Assembly: GCF_025813715.1 (NCBI RefSeq)
Contig: NZ_CP107532.1
Span: 806,001-870,000 of the forward strand
Reading direction: 5' to 3'
Length of the DNA stretch: 64,000 nt
Source: Methylobacterium sp. FF17
Lineage (GTDB): Bacteria; Pseudomonadota; Alphaproteobacteria; Rhizobiales; Beijerinckiaceae
The notes below the pieces were generated by a model. The model made no database searches. It had not been told where the DNA came from and was given only the letters and a program-made list of their open reading frames with translations. The position numbers were made by a program, and so were the translations under genes. Shown piece after piece: positions 1-8,274 of this stretch. The stretch's first letter is position 1, and every line of letters begins with the position of its first letter.

Positions 1-348
1 GACGAGATCACCGCGCAGATCACCATGATCCAGGACGCTACCCGCGAGACCGTGGCGGCCATCAACGAGATCGGCTCCACCATCGGCAGCGTGCACAGCA
101 TCGCGCTCGGCGTCGCGGCGGCGGTCGAGGAGCAGCAGGTCGCCACCCAGGAGATCGCCCGCAGCGTCGCCGACGCCGCGCGCGGCACCCAGGCCGTCAC
201 CGGCACCATGGCGGAGGTCGAGGGCGGGGCGGTGAATGTCGGCGCGGGGGCCGCGCAGGTGCTGGCCTCCGCCACGGAGTTCGCCCGCCGCTCCGACGCC
301 CTGCGGGGCGAGGTCACGCATTTCGTCGGTTCGATCCGCGCCGCCTGA
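1..348 (+). CDS. Methyl-accepting chemotaxis protein, C-terminal fragment
   Basis: The frame is open from base 1, so the start lies outside the window and only about 115 C-terminal residues are present. They are the last part of an MCP signalling domain: a long amphipathic helix with EEQQVATQEIARSV, the motif typical of the descending helix of MCPs, ending in a short FVGSIRAA tail. The same tail pattern ([14 protein letters not shown], then a short FL..VKAA end) occurs in the complete receptor at 19201-21186, so both belong to the same receptor class. The sensor domain and membrane segments are not visible, so the ligand cannot be inferred. Confidence 0.93.
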   Translation, partial: DEITAQITMIQDATRETVAAINEIGSTIGSVHSIALGVAAAVEEQQVATQEIARSVADAARGTQAVTGTMAEVEGGAVNVGAGAAQVLASATEFARRSDALRGEVTHFVGSIRAA

Positions 349-708
349 GAGCGAGCGTCTGGCAAACCGGGTCCGGCGCGCCTAAATCCGGGGCGTGCGC
401 CAGACCCCACCCCTTTCCGCCCCGAGGGCGTTCTCCGCCGAGGTGGCTGCGGGTTCGGCGAGCGCGCCGCGCCGCAACGCGGGCGAGGGCAGCCCGCGCG
501 ACATCCCTCCGACCCTCCGAAGCGGGATCCCGCGCGCCGCCAGCCCGATGCGGACGCGTGCGCATCCCCACAGGGGCGAGTTCCCGGAGCAGCCTCGGCA
601 CGGTCGCATCGCGGGTCCGGCCCGCTTCCTGCCTTTCCCGGGCGCGTCGCACCCGCGCGCCCTCCCCCGCATTCGGGCAGCCCGGCTGCCGCACCCGATC
701 GGAGCGTG
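349..708. other. Intergenic stretch upstream of hslU
   Basis: About 360 bases with no supported gene. Frames across it on both strands are arginine- and proline-rich shadows. It should hold the hslU promoter, but I see no convincing -35/-10 pair. No hslV coding sequence is present here. Confidence 0.5.
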
Positions 709-2022
709 ATGACAACCTTCTCTCCCCGCGAGATCGTCTCGGAACTCGACCGCTTCATCGTCGGACAGGCCGATGCCAAGCGGGCGGTCGCCATCGCGCT
801 GCGCAACCGTTGGCGCCGGCAGCAGCTCAGCGGCCCCCTGCGCGAGGAGGTGGCCCCGAAGAACATCCTGATGATCGGCCCCACCGGCTGCGGCAAGACC
901 GAGATCGCCCGCCGCCTCGCGCGCCTCGCCGGGGCGCCCTTCCTCAAGATCGAGGCCACGAAGTTCACCGAGGTCGGCTATGTCGGCCGCGACGTGGAGC
1001 AGATCGTGCGCGACCTCGTGGAGGTCGGCATCGGCCTCAAGCGCGAGGAGAAGCGCCGCTCGGTCAAGGCGAAGGCCGAGGCGGCGGCCGAGGCCCGCAT
1101 CCTCGACGCCCTCGTCGGGCCGACCTCCAGCCAGGCGACCCGCGACAGCTTCCGAAAGAAGCTGCGCGCGAGCGAACTCGACGACAAGGAGGTGGAGATC
1201 GAACTGTCCGGCGGGCCGGCCGGCGGCCTGCCGATGTTCGAGATTCCCGGCATGCCCGGCGCCTCGATGGGCGCGGTCAATCTGGGCGACATGCTCGGCA
1301 AGGCCCTGGGCGGCCAGAAGGGCAAGCCGCGCCGGATGACGGTCAAGGACGCCTACGCGCCGCTGCTGGCGGAGGAATCCGACAAGCTCGTGGATGCCGA
1401 ATCGCTGACCCAGGAGGCCATTCGCGAGGTGGAGGACAACGGCATCGTGTTCCTCGACGAGATCGACAAGATCTGCGCCCGCGAGGGGCGCTCCTCGGCC
1501 GACGTCTCCCGCGAGGGTGTGCAGCGCGACCTGCTTCCGCTGATCGAGGGCACCACGGTGGCGACCAAGCACGGGCCGGTGAAGACGGACCACATCCTGT
1601 TCATCGCGTCGGGCGCCTTCCACGTCTCGAAGCCCTCCGACCTCCTGCCCGAGCTGCAGGGCCGCCTGCCGATCCGCGTCGAACTGCAACCCCTCACGGT
1701 GGAGGATTTCCGCCAGATCCTGACCTCGACGGAGGCGAGCCTGCTGAAGCAGACCGTGGCGCTGATGCAGACCGAGGGCGTCACCCTGGAGTTCAGCGAG
1801 GACGCGGTGGACGCGCTGGCCCGCGTCGCCGTCGACGTGAACAACTCCGTGGAGAACATCGGCGCCCGCCGCCTGCAGACGGTGCTGGAGCGGGTGATCG
1901 ACGAGATCTCCTTCACGGCGACCGACCGTTCCGGCGAGACCGTGCCGATCGATGCCGCCTACGTGCGGTCGCGGGTAGAAAGTCTGGCGGCCAATGCGGA
2001 TCTGAGCCGATACATCCTGTAA
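709..2022 (+). CDS. hslU: ATP-dependent protease ATPase subunit HslU (ClpY)
   Basis: Unfoldase of the cytoplasmic HslUV protease: it unfolds and threads substrates into the HslV peptidase. The 437-residue length is normal for the family. The N-terminus [16 protein letters not shown] is typical, Walker A is GPTGCGKT at about residues 57-64, the variable I-domain lies at about 110-220, Walker B is VFLDEID at about 247-253, and the protein ends in DLSRYIL, the C-terminal segment that inserts into HslV. A GTG three bases upstream (706) is an alternative start. The peptidase gene hslV, often directly upstream, is not within the preceding 360 bases. Downstream is an inverted repeat (2048-2074). Confidence 0.98.
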   Translation: MTTFSPREIVSELDRFIVGQADAKRAVAIALRNRWRRQQLSGPLREEVAPKNILMIGPTGCGKTEIARRLARLAGAPFLKIEATKFTEVGYVGRDVEQIVRDLVEVGIGLKREEKRRSVKAKAEAAAEARILDALVGPTSSQATRDSFRKKLRASELDDKEVEIELSGGPAGGLPMFEIPGMPGASMGAVNLGDMLGKALGGQKGKPRRMTVKDAYAPLLAEESDKLVDAESLTQEAIREVEDNGIVFLDEIDKICAREGRSSADVSREGVQRDLLPLIEGTTVATKHGPVKTDHILFIASGAFHVSKPSDLLPELQGRLPIRVELQPLTVEDFRQILTSTEASLLKQTVALMQTEGVTLEFSEDAVDALARVAVDVNNSVENIGARRLQTVLERVIDEISFTATDRSGETVPIDAAYVRSRVESLAANADLSRYIL

Positions 2023-2047
2023 TTGGACAATCCGGGTGAAGGTCGGC

Positions 2048-2074
2048 GGCGGAGAAGGACGAGAATTCTCCGCC
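2048..2074 (+). terminator. Hairpin downstream of hslU
   Basis: Perfect 9-bp inverted repeat GGCGGAGAA / TTCTCCGCC with a 9-base loop, starting 26 bases after the hslU stop. No T-run follows, so it may stabilise the 3' end rather than act as a strong intrinsic terminator. Confidence 0.4.
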
Positions 2075-2370
2075 GTTGCCTCGAGAAACGAAGCAGCCGA
2101 AAGCGTGTTCGAATCGCGCGATCATTCGCGACGGCCTTGGAATGGCCGGCAGACGAAGCATCATTCGGCTGTGTGGCGCCACGAATTGCTCGTGATCTTT
2201 GAATTTATCCACGATATCTGAAGCATATCCGATAAAGCGAATGACGCAGCGAGGACCTCTGGTTCTTTACACTCTTTGACGGACGTCATCCTGGCCACTG
2301 GCTTGCGATACGGCGACGCTCTAGCCTGACCTCGAGCTTGGCTGGCATAGGCTTCTGGATCTCCCGTATC
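2075..2370. other. Intergenic stretch, relatively AT-rich
   Basis: About 300 bases between the hslU hairpin and the hydrolase gene. Composition is visibly less GC-rich than the surroundings. I see no supported gene; it presumably carries the hydrolase promoter. Confidence 0.4.
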
Positions 2371-3789
2371 GTGTCTCTCCGAACTCTCCTCAGCGCGCTG
2401 TTCGTTCTCGCTGCGCTCCATCAGGCCGCCGGCGAGACGGCAGGACCGGCTTACTTCGGTCCGGACACGCCCATTGAGCGGCTGCGTCTCACGTATCGCG
2501 GCGACCCGAAACGGCCGGTTGCCATGAACATGACCCTGATTCTCCCGGAAGGACCAGGACCCTTCCCCCTGGTGGTCCTCAATCATGGATCAAGTTTAAA
2601 AAAGAGCGAGAACGATCTGAAGGATTTCGATCGTCACTTGCTGATCTATTACTTTTTGGGACGGGGCTATGCCGTCGCTCTTCCATTCATGAGAGGATAC
2701 GGAGGCTCCAGCGGCAAGCTGACTCACCCAAATACCTGTCGGCTGGATGCGATGGCGCAGGACAATGCTCAAGATATCATGGCAGCCGTCGATCATCTCG
2801 CAAAGTTTCCGCGGGTCGATACAAGCCGCGTTATCATGGTGGGAGGCAGCTTGGGAGGCTGGAACGCGCTCGCCGTCGGCAGCTTGAACGATCCGCGCGT
2901 GAAGGTGATCGTCAATTTCTATGGCGGCATTCGCTATTCAGGTTGTCACGCGGGCGACGAAGCCTTGCGTCAGGGCGCGCGACAGTTCGGCAGGACAAGC
3001 CGAACACCCTCGATCTGGTTCTACGGGGACAACGATCAGATTTTCCCCAAACCCGTGTTCGAGGCGATGTACCGGGCTTACGTGGACGAAGGCGGTCAAG
3101 CTGAAAGGGTCGCGTACGGACCCTTCGGCGCCGATTCACACCTTCTGTTGAGCGATCCCGATGCGGCTCGGGTCTACGCGCCACGCCTTGAAGCCTTTCT
3201 CAGTCAGCGGGGACTTCCGACCCGAATCACCCACCCGCAATACGTGCCGCTCCCACCGCCCCCCGCCACGCACTATGCGGCGATTGAGGACGTGGACGCG
3301 GTACCCTTTCTGGATGCCAAGAACCGGGATGCCTACCGAGCGTTCCTGAAGGCGCCTCTGCCCCGTGCTTTCTTCATCATCGGACACAAAGGAAGCATCG
3401 CCTTGGATAAGGGCTACGACCCTTTGGCGCGGGGCTATAAGATCTGTCGAGAGAACGGCCTGGAATGCTGGCTCTATGCCGTCAACGACACCGTCGTCTG
3501 GTCCGATCCGAGACCGCGACTACCGGCAACGGCTTTTGCACACTACGATGACGCGTCGGCGATTCCCTATATCGATGGCAAGGGTCGGGCGGGATACGAA
3601 GCGTTCTTGAAACTGCCGCGTCCGAAAGCTTTTGTGATCGCGCCGAACGGGGCGTGGATGCTGGCATCAGGCGAAAGGGATGCGGTCGGCGTGGCGATGG
3701 AGCGCTGCAGCCGGGGACAATCCGGCTGCAAACCCTATGCGGTGGATGGCAGTGTCGTCTGGCCTGAGAAGGCCTCGACGCTGCATTGA
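2371..3789 (+). CDS. Secreted alpha/beta hydrolase with two C-terminal repeat modules
   Basis: Predicted exported serine hydrolase of 472 residues. The GTG at 2371 gives a clean signal peptide (SLRTLLSALFVLAALHQAAG); an in-frame TTG at 2338 would add eleven residues in front. The hydrolase domain (about 40-275) has an oxyanion-type LNHGS, a nucleophile elbow GGSLGG with Ser at about 160, a GDNDQIF acid segment near 221 and DSHLL with the likely catalytic His near 256. This layout fits the dienelactone-hydrolase/acyl-peptidase group. Two related modules of about 75-80 residues follow (about 301-377 and 386-465); each has a P(F/Y)(L/I)D start, a (Y/F)LK..(L/R)P.AF middle, a pair of cysteines and a YAV(N/D)..VVW end. 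I do not know a function for the modules. Substrate unknown; the DNA is less GC-rich than its neighbours. Confidence 0.85.
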   Translation: MSLRTLLSALFVLAALHQAAGETAGPAYFGPDTPIERLRLTYRGDPKRPVAMNMTLILPEGPGPFPLVVLNHGSSLKKSENDLKDFDRHLLIYYFLGRGYAVALPFMRGYGGSSGKLTHPNTCRLDAMAQDNAQDIMAAVDHLAKFPRVDTSRVIMVGGSLGGWNALAVGSLNDPRVKVIVNFYGGIRYSGCHAGDEALRQGARQFGRTSRTPSIWFYGDNDQIFPKPVFEAMYRAYVDEGGQAERVAYGPFGADSHLLLSDPDAARVYAPRLEAFLSQRGLPTRITHPQYVPLPPPPATHYAAIEDVDAVPFLDAKNRDAYRAFLKAPLPRAFFIIGHKGSIALDKGYDPLARGYKICRENGLECWLYAVNDTVVWSDPRPRLPATAFAHYDDASAIPYIDGKGRAGYEAFLKLPRPKAFVIAPNGAWMLASGERDAVGVAMERCSRGQSGCKPYAVDGSVVWPEKASTLH

Positions 3790-3795
3790 GGCCCC

Positions 3796-4872
3796 TTACC
3801 CCTCCCAGACCTGCCCCGGCCGCATCGCGAGGAACCGCTCCGGCGGGATGCCGGCCTCGGCGCAGGCCCGCGCCAGGGCCTCGGGCGGCTCCTCGATACC
3901 CTCGTCGGTGAGCTGGAACGTGCCCCAATGGTGGCCGAGCATCTGGTCGGCCCCGAGCATCAGGGCGGCCTCCACCGCCTCGGCCGGGTTCATGTGCTGG
4001 TCGGTCATGAACCAGCGCGGCTCGTAGGCCCCGATCGGCAGGGTGGCGAGGCGGGGCGGCCCGAAGCGCGCGCGGGCCTCGCGGAAGATGGCGCCGTCGC
4101 GCAGGCCGGTATCGCCCGAATGGTAGTGGACGCCCACCGGCGTGGTCAGCACGAAGGAGCACCACAGGGCCATGCGCCGGTCGTTGAGCCCGCGCGCCGA
4201 CCAGTGATTGGCGGGGGTGAGGTGCACCGTGAGGCCGCCGCCGAGGTCGACGGATTCGCCCCAGTCGCGCGTCTCCACGTGCATGGTGTCGTCGTAGGCG
4301 CGCAGGACCGCGTCGTTGCCCAGCGGCGCGACGACCAGGGGCTGCTGCGCCTGCCAGAGCCGCGCCACGGTCGGCCCGTCGAGGTGGTCGTAATGGTTGT
4401 GGGTGATCAGCACCACGTCGATGGGTGGCAGGTTCTCGTAGGCGATCCCCGGCGGGTTCACCCGCTTGGGACCGGCGAAGCGCACGGGACTGACCCGGCG
4501 GGCATAGACCGGATCGACCAGGATGTTGCGCCCCGCCACCTGGAACAGGTAGCTCGCATGGCCGATGAGGGTGACGCGCAGGCCGTCCACCCGCGCGGGC
4601 GGCACGGCACCGGCATAGGGGCTGGGGTGGAAGGCCGGCCAGGCCTGGCGCACGGGGGCATCGACCCCGCGCCGGGAGCGCCACCGGCGGATGTCGGCCA
4701 GCGTCTTGTCCGGCGGCTGATCGGGGCCGGAAAAGCGCAACCCGTCGAAGTGATCGTTCGGGAGCCCGCGATAATACGGGTTGCGCCCGCGCCGATGGGC
4801 GGCATAGCCGACGCCGCCGAGGGTCATCACCGTGGCGGCGCTCAGCGCCGCGATCAAACTGTGCCGTTTCAT
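3796..4872 (-). CDS. MBL-fold metal-dependent hydrolase (NAPE-PLD/UlaG-like)
   Basis: Metallo-beta-lactamase-fold hydrolase of 358 residues. The metal site motif HNHYDH is at about residues 158-163, followed by further ligand candidates in TPANHWSAR, YHSGDTG and LGHHWGTF. The order and spacing resemble the N-acyl-phosphatidylethanolamine phospholipase D / RomA group rather than beta-lactamases or glyoxalases. A hydrophobic N-terminus (about 5-25) suggests membrane anchoring or export. It converges with the upstream hydrolase, their stops six bases apart. Substrate cannot be inferred. Confidence 0.9.
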   Translation of the reverse strand: MKRHSLIAALSAATVMTLGGVGYAAHRRGRNPYYRGLPNDHFDGLRFSGPDQPPDKTLADIRRWRSRRGVDAPVRQAWPAFHPSPYAGAVPPARVDGLRVTLIGHASYLFQVAGRNILVDPVYARRVSPVRFAGPKRVNPPGIAYENLPPIDVVLITHNHYDHLDGPTVARLWQAQQPLVVAPLGNDAVLRAYDDTMHVETRDWGESVDLGGGLTVHLTPANHWSARGLNDRRMALWCSFVLTTPVGVHYHSGDTGLRDGAIFREARARFGPPRLATLPIGAYEPRWFMTDQHMNPAEAVEAALMLGADQMLGHHWGTFQLTDEGIEEPPEALARACAEAGIPPERFLAMRPGQVWEG

Positions 4873-4933
4873 GCATCCGAGATGGCGGCGCGCCCGCCGC
4901 GATCAAGCGGCGCGACCACGCATCACGGCCGGT

Positions 4934-6019
4934 TCACGAACGCCAGCGCAGTTCCTGCGTCGCCAGCGGGTTCGCGAAGGGCCGCCCCTCGCGGGCTGCC
5001 TGCAGCGCCTCGCGCTTGAGGCGGAAATACCATTGCGAGGGGAGATCGCCCTGGCCGAACAGCACCATGGTGGGCTTGCGGTCGAGGCCCGCCTGGGCGT
5101 GCTGCAGCACCTGCTGGTCCTGGGTCAGGAACTGGCGCATCAGCGGGCGCGCCACCGGCTTGAGCAGGTTCAGGGCCGGCATGTTCCAGTAGAGCGCGTT
5201 GGTGAGCAGGGTGCGGTTCTGGGTCAGCGGCGTCGCGAAGGTGTAGTTCGCCACCCGCTTCGCCCCGGCCTCGATCCGCTCCAGGCGCACGCCGGGCAGG
5301 CGGAACTCGATCTCCACGGAGGGCACGCCGCCGAGCAGCCGGTAGACCGGCGAACTTGTGGTGGTGGCGTGGCTCGTCATGGTGAAGCCATGGGGCGTGG
5401 GCGTGAAGGTCTTCACCTTCTCGCGCAGCTCCTTGGAGGGCCGGAACCACCAGGAATCGTGGACGAAGGCCACGTGGCCGGGATCGACGAGGCTCAAGGT
5501 CGTGAGGTCGAACGAGGCCTCGACCACGAGTTCCACCACCAGGGAGCCCGCGGCGGCGAAGCCGAGTTCGGGCAGGGCCGGCGGGGGCGAGCCGGTCTCG
5601 GCCCCAAGATAGGAATTGACCCAGACGAAGCCCGCGCTCTCCCGGATGGGGAAGCGCTGGACGGCGATGCGCGAGAAATCGGCGGTGTCGGAGGACGACA
5701 GCGTCGGCACGTCGCGGCAGCGCCCGTCGGTGCCGAAGCGCCAGCCGTGGAAGGGACAGGTGAGCTCGGCCCCGTCGTAGCGCCCCTTCGACAGGGCCAT
5801 GCCCCGGTGCGGGCAGCGGTCGCGCAGGGCGAAGGGCGCGCCCGAGGCCTCGCGCCCGAGCACGATCTGCTCGCCGTTGAGCTCGACGGCGCGCAGGGCA
5901 CCGGACTTCAGGGTGTCCGAACGCCCGACGCAGTACCAGGCGTCGGGCAGCGGCTGGCGCATGGCATCCGGGTCGAGGGCGGCCTCGTCGGGCGCCGGCA
6001 TGCGCTGGGCAATGGACAT
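4934..6019 (-). CDS. Rieske 2Fe-2S aromatic ring-hydroxylating oxygenase, catalytic subunit
   Basis: Oxygenase of 361 residues. The Rieske cluster ligands are C69/H71 (CPHRG) and C88/H91 (CPFHGW). The catalytic domain has DPGHVAFVH (about 179-187), the usual two-histidine part of the mononuclear iron site. It is close in layout to single-component-type oxygenases such as vanillate demethylase VanA or toluenesulfonate monooxygenase. The ATG at 6019 was chosen because the sequence upstream of it in the same frame is low-complexity Arg/Pro. No ferredoxin or reductase partner lies next to it, so electron supply must come from elsewhere. Substrate unknown. Confidence 0.88.
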   Translation of the reverse strand: MSIAQRMPAPDEAALDPDAMRQPLPDAWYCVGRSDTLKSGALRAVELNGEQIVLGREASGAPFALRDRCPHRGMALSKGRYDGAELTCPFHGWRFGTDGRCRDVPTLSSSDTADFSRIAVQRFPIRESAGFVWVNSYLGAETGSPPPALPELGFAAAGSLVVELVVEASFDLTTLSLVDPGHVAFVHDSWWFRPSKELREKVKTFTPTPHGFTMTSHATTTSSPVYRLLGGVPSVEIEFRLPGVRLERIEAGAKRVANYTFATPLTQNRTLLTNALYWNMPALNLLKPVARPLMRQFLTQDQQVLQHAQAGLDRKPTMVLFGQGDLPSQWYFRLKREALQAAREGRPFANPLATQELRWRS

Positions 6020-6234
6020 GGGGGTGTCGCGGGTCCGGGCCGAGGAGTGAACCACGGGGCGCCCGTGGGCCTCACAGAGGATGAGGCCCCGCCCCTTTAG
6101 ACCCCACGGGATAGCGTGGCCAGCCGAACCCGGGCGGCGGTGGGGGAGTCGAGAACGGGCGCGGCGGATGGGCGCGGCGGAGGCCCTTTTCAAAGCCGTT
6201 CGGGCTGCCTAACTTTGGTTCACCCGCAACGAAC

Positions 6235-6251
6235 GAAAGGAGGTGATCCAG
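6235..6251 (+). promoter_or_regulatory. Unusually long Shine-Dalgarno sequence complementary to the 16S rRNA 3' end
   Basis: GAAAGGAGGTGATCCAG is complementary over 17 bases to the standard 3' end of bacterial 16S rRNA (CTGGATCACCTCCTTTC). GGAGG ends seven bases before a GTG at 6251. Ordinary ribosome binding sites use 4-7 of these bases, so the full-length match is exceptional. Confidence 0.85.
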
Positions 6252-6322
6252 TGTCTCATTGTCAACAGCCGCTTACCCCGGCCTCCCGGACCTGGACCGT
6301 CGCCTCCGGCGCAGCCTTCTAG
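6251..6322 (+). CDS. Putative 23-residue peptide behind the extended Shine-Dalgarno sequence
   Basis: GTG-initiated ORF of 23 codons (begins MSHCQQPLTP, ends WTVASGAAF) placed exactly seven bases after GGAGG. There is no hydrophobic segment and no recognised family. The stop codon lies inside a 10-bp palindrome (CTAGCGCTAG, 6319-6328), and a strong terminator hairpin follows at 6376, so the whole unit fits a transcript of about 200 bases. It may be a leader peptide, a microprotein, or a small RNA whose ribosome site is the functional part. No gene on the plus strand follows within 700 bases, which argues against simple attenuation of a downstream gene. Confidence 0.5.
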   Translation: MSHCQQPLTPASRTWTVASGAAF

Positions 6323-6375
6323 CGCTAGACGCGTACGCAACAGTTTCGGCCGGACATCAAGCGGTTCGGCAATGG

Positions 6376-6410
6376 AAGGGTCGCCCCATCGGGGCGGCCC
6401 TTCGTCGTTT
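6376..6410 (+). terminator. Intrinsic terminator after the micro-ORF
   Basis: Stem AAGGGTCGCCCC / GGGGCGGCCCTT with a 3-base ATC loop (one G-T pair), followed by TTCGTCGTTT. It closes the transcript containing the 23-codon ORF and may also serve the convergent minus-strand gene ending at 6432. Confidence 0.65.
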
Positions 6411-6431
6411 CAGCATGCGTGGCGGGTCGAA

Positions 6432-7013
6432 TCAGACGGTGCCGCGCTTCTGGAAGATCGGCTGGGCCAGCGCCTCGGCGCGGGCCGCCCAGAGGTCGCG
6501 CTCGCCGCGCATCTCGTTCAGGACGACGGCGTCGGCGGCGATCTTGCCGCGCAGGTCGCGCAGGTCCTGTTCGAGGCCGGCCTGGGACGCGAGCAGGCTG
6601 TCCCGCTCCGCCCGCACGGTGTCCAGCTCCTGCATCTCCTCTTCCACGTGAGCGCGCAGGTTGCGCAGCTCGCGGGCGATGACGCCCTGCAGGGCGTCGT
6701 AGCGGTCGTTCTCGACCTTGAGCTTGGCCTTGAGCATGATGTTCTCGGCCATGAGGTCGGAGACATCGGACAGCTCGGCCCCGGCCGGGACCGGCTCCGG
6801 TGCGACGACGCGCGGCACCCAGGTGCCGGCCGGCTCGGCGACGCGTGCTTCCACCGATTCGGCGACCCGCGTGCGGACGGGGCCCGCCTCGGCGGCCTCG
6901 GGCGCGGACGGCGTCGTCGCCGCCTTCATCGCCGCCAGCCAATCGCGCAGCGGCCCGGGCTGAGGCCGGGACGCGGGTTCCGGCTGGGCATAATGACGGG
7001 CGGGATCGGACAT
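6432..7013 (-). CDS. Coiled-coil protein of unknown function
   Basis: Protein of 193 residues. The first 85 are proline- and alanine-rich and probably disordered; from about 88 to 180 there is a continuous heptad-like helix (MAENIMLKAKLKVENDRYDA, then EEEMQELDTVRAERD) predicted to form a coiled coil. No signal peptide or membrane segment. The ATG at 7013 (MSDPARHY) was preferred to one nine codons upstream because the intervening residues look non-coding. I do not recognise the family; a cytoplasmic scaffold or cell-envelope-associated role is possible but not shown. Confidence 0.7.
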   Translation of the reverse strand: MSDPARHYAQPEPASRPQPGPLRDWLAAMKAATTPSAPEAAEAGPVRTRVAESVEARVAEPAGTWVPRVVAPEPVPAGAELSDVSDLMAENIMLKAKLKVENDRYDALQGVIARELRNLRAHVEEEMQELDTVRAERDSLLASQAGLEQDLRDLRGKIAADAVVLNEMRGERDLWAARAEALAQPIFQKRGTV

Positions 7014-7145
7014 GGGTGAATCCTCGACTCTTCCGAGCATCCGAACAAAACATGCTTAATGAAGCGTAAAGATCCGCGGCGTCAGGGTTCGCTGCACGCG
7101 GTTCCCGCCACCCCACGGCAGGGGTGAGGCCGCCCTTTTTCCAGG

Positions 7146-8021
7146 ATGACGAGTGCCATGCCTCCTGACTCGACCCCTCCCGACGGCTTGCCCCCGGACA
7201 CCTTGCCCCCGGACGCCGTGACGCAGAGCACCCTGCATCGTGACGCGCCCGCGTTCCTCGAAGCCCCCGACCTCGCCGGCCTCGCCGGCATCCGGCACGC
7301 CTTCTTCACCCGACGCGGCGGGGTTTCGGAGGGGATCTACGCCGCCCTCAACGGCGGGCTCGGCTCGGGCGACGCCGCGGAGCGGGTCGCGGAGAACCGG
7401 CGCCGGATGTGCGGGCATCTCGGCATCGCGGAGGGGCACCTCGTCAGCCTGTATCAGGTGCACTCGCCCGAGGTCGTCGTGGTGGAGGCCCCCTTCCCCA
7501 TGGCGGAGCGCCCGAAGGCCGACGCCATGGTGACGCGCGTGCCCGGTCTGGCGCTCGGGATCGCCACGGCCGATTGCGGCCCGATCCTGTTCGCGGATCC
7601 CGAGAACCGCGTGGTCGGCGCAGCGCATGCGGGCTGGAAGGGCGCCCTCACGGGCGTGATCGCGGCGACGATCGGCGCGATGGAGCGCCTCGGTGCCAGG
7701 CGCGACCGCATCGTCGCGGTGCTTGGGCCGACCATCGCCCAGCCGGCCTACGAGGTCGGGCCGGATTTCATCGCCCGGTTCCGGGCGGAGGCCCCCGGCT
7801 TCGAGCGCTTCCTCGGGCCCGGCACGCGGGCGGACCACGCCCAGTTCGACCTGCCGGGCTTCATCCTGGCGCGCCTCGGCGACGCGGGACTCGCGGGCGC
7901 CACGCAGCTCGGACGCTGCACCTATGCGGAGGCCGATTTGTTCTACAGCTATCGCCGCACGACCCACCGGGCGGAGCCGGATTATGGCCGCCTCATCTCG
8001 GCCATCGGGCTCACGGCCTGA
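7146..8021 (+). CDS. pgeF: Peptidoglycan editing factor PgeF (YfiH/DUF152, polyphenol-oxidase-like)
   Basis: YfiH-family protein, 291 residues. The conserved metal-site motifs are present: YQVHSPEV (His), TADCGPILFAD (Cys) and AHAGWKGAL (His). E. coli YfiH/PgeF removes mis-incorporated residues from peptidoglycan precursors, and family members show multicopper-oxidase-like or purine nucleoside activity in vitro. The N-terminus carries a short repeat, PPDG.LPPD.LPPD, before the domain begins at about residue 35, so the start could be at 7146 or at the ATG at 7158. Confidence 0.93.
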   Translation: MTSAMPPDSTPPDGLPPDTLPPDAVTQSTLHRDAPAFLEAPDLAGLAGIRHAFFTRRGGVSEGIYAALNGGLGSGDAAERVAENRRRMCGHLGIAEGHLVSLYQVHSPEVVVVEAPFPMAERPKADAMVTRVPGLALGIATADCGPILFADPENRVVGAAHAGWKGALTGVIAATIGAMERLGARRDRIVAVLGPTIAQPAYEVGPDFIARFRAEAPGFERFLGPGTRADHAQFDLPGFILARLGDAGLAGATQLGRCTYAEADLFYSYRRTTHRAEPDYGRLISAIGLTA

Positions 8022-8274
8022 GCCGTCCAGACCCATGCGACATTTCGCACATAAAAAAATGCGCGCCTGAGCGAACCTTGGCCGTTCGCGCGCGTTTGAG
8101 GTGCAAGTAGCCGAAATGGCCGACCGAGTATCGCCACAAAGGGGCCGCCTTCGATGCGGCTGGCGTGATCGCAAGGCCACAGCTTCTTGCGCTCGGCTGA
8201 CTTAAAGACGGGGAACTGCAGCGGATGACTCCAGCTAACGGAGCGGCGCTGCCTGTATGTGAGAGGACCAGATC

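Noticed and set aside
8050..8100. Terminator or small RNA after pgeF
   Set aside because: A GC-rich imperfect hairpin is present, but its T-run is on the minus strand, where no gene ends. Not strong enough to list as a feature.
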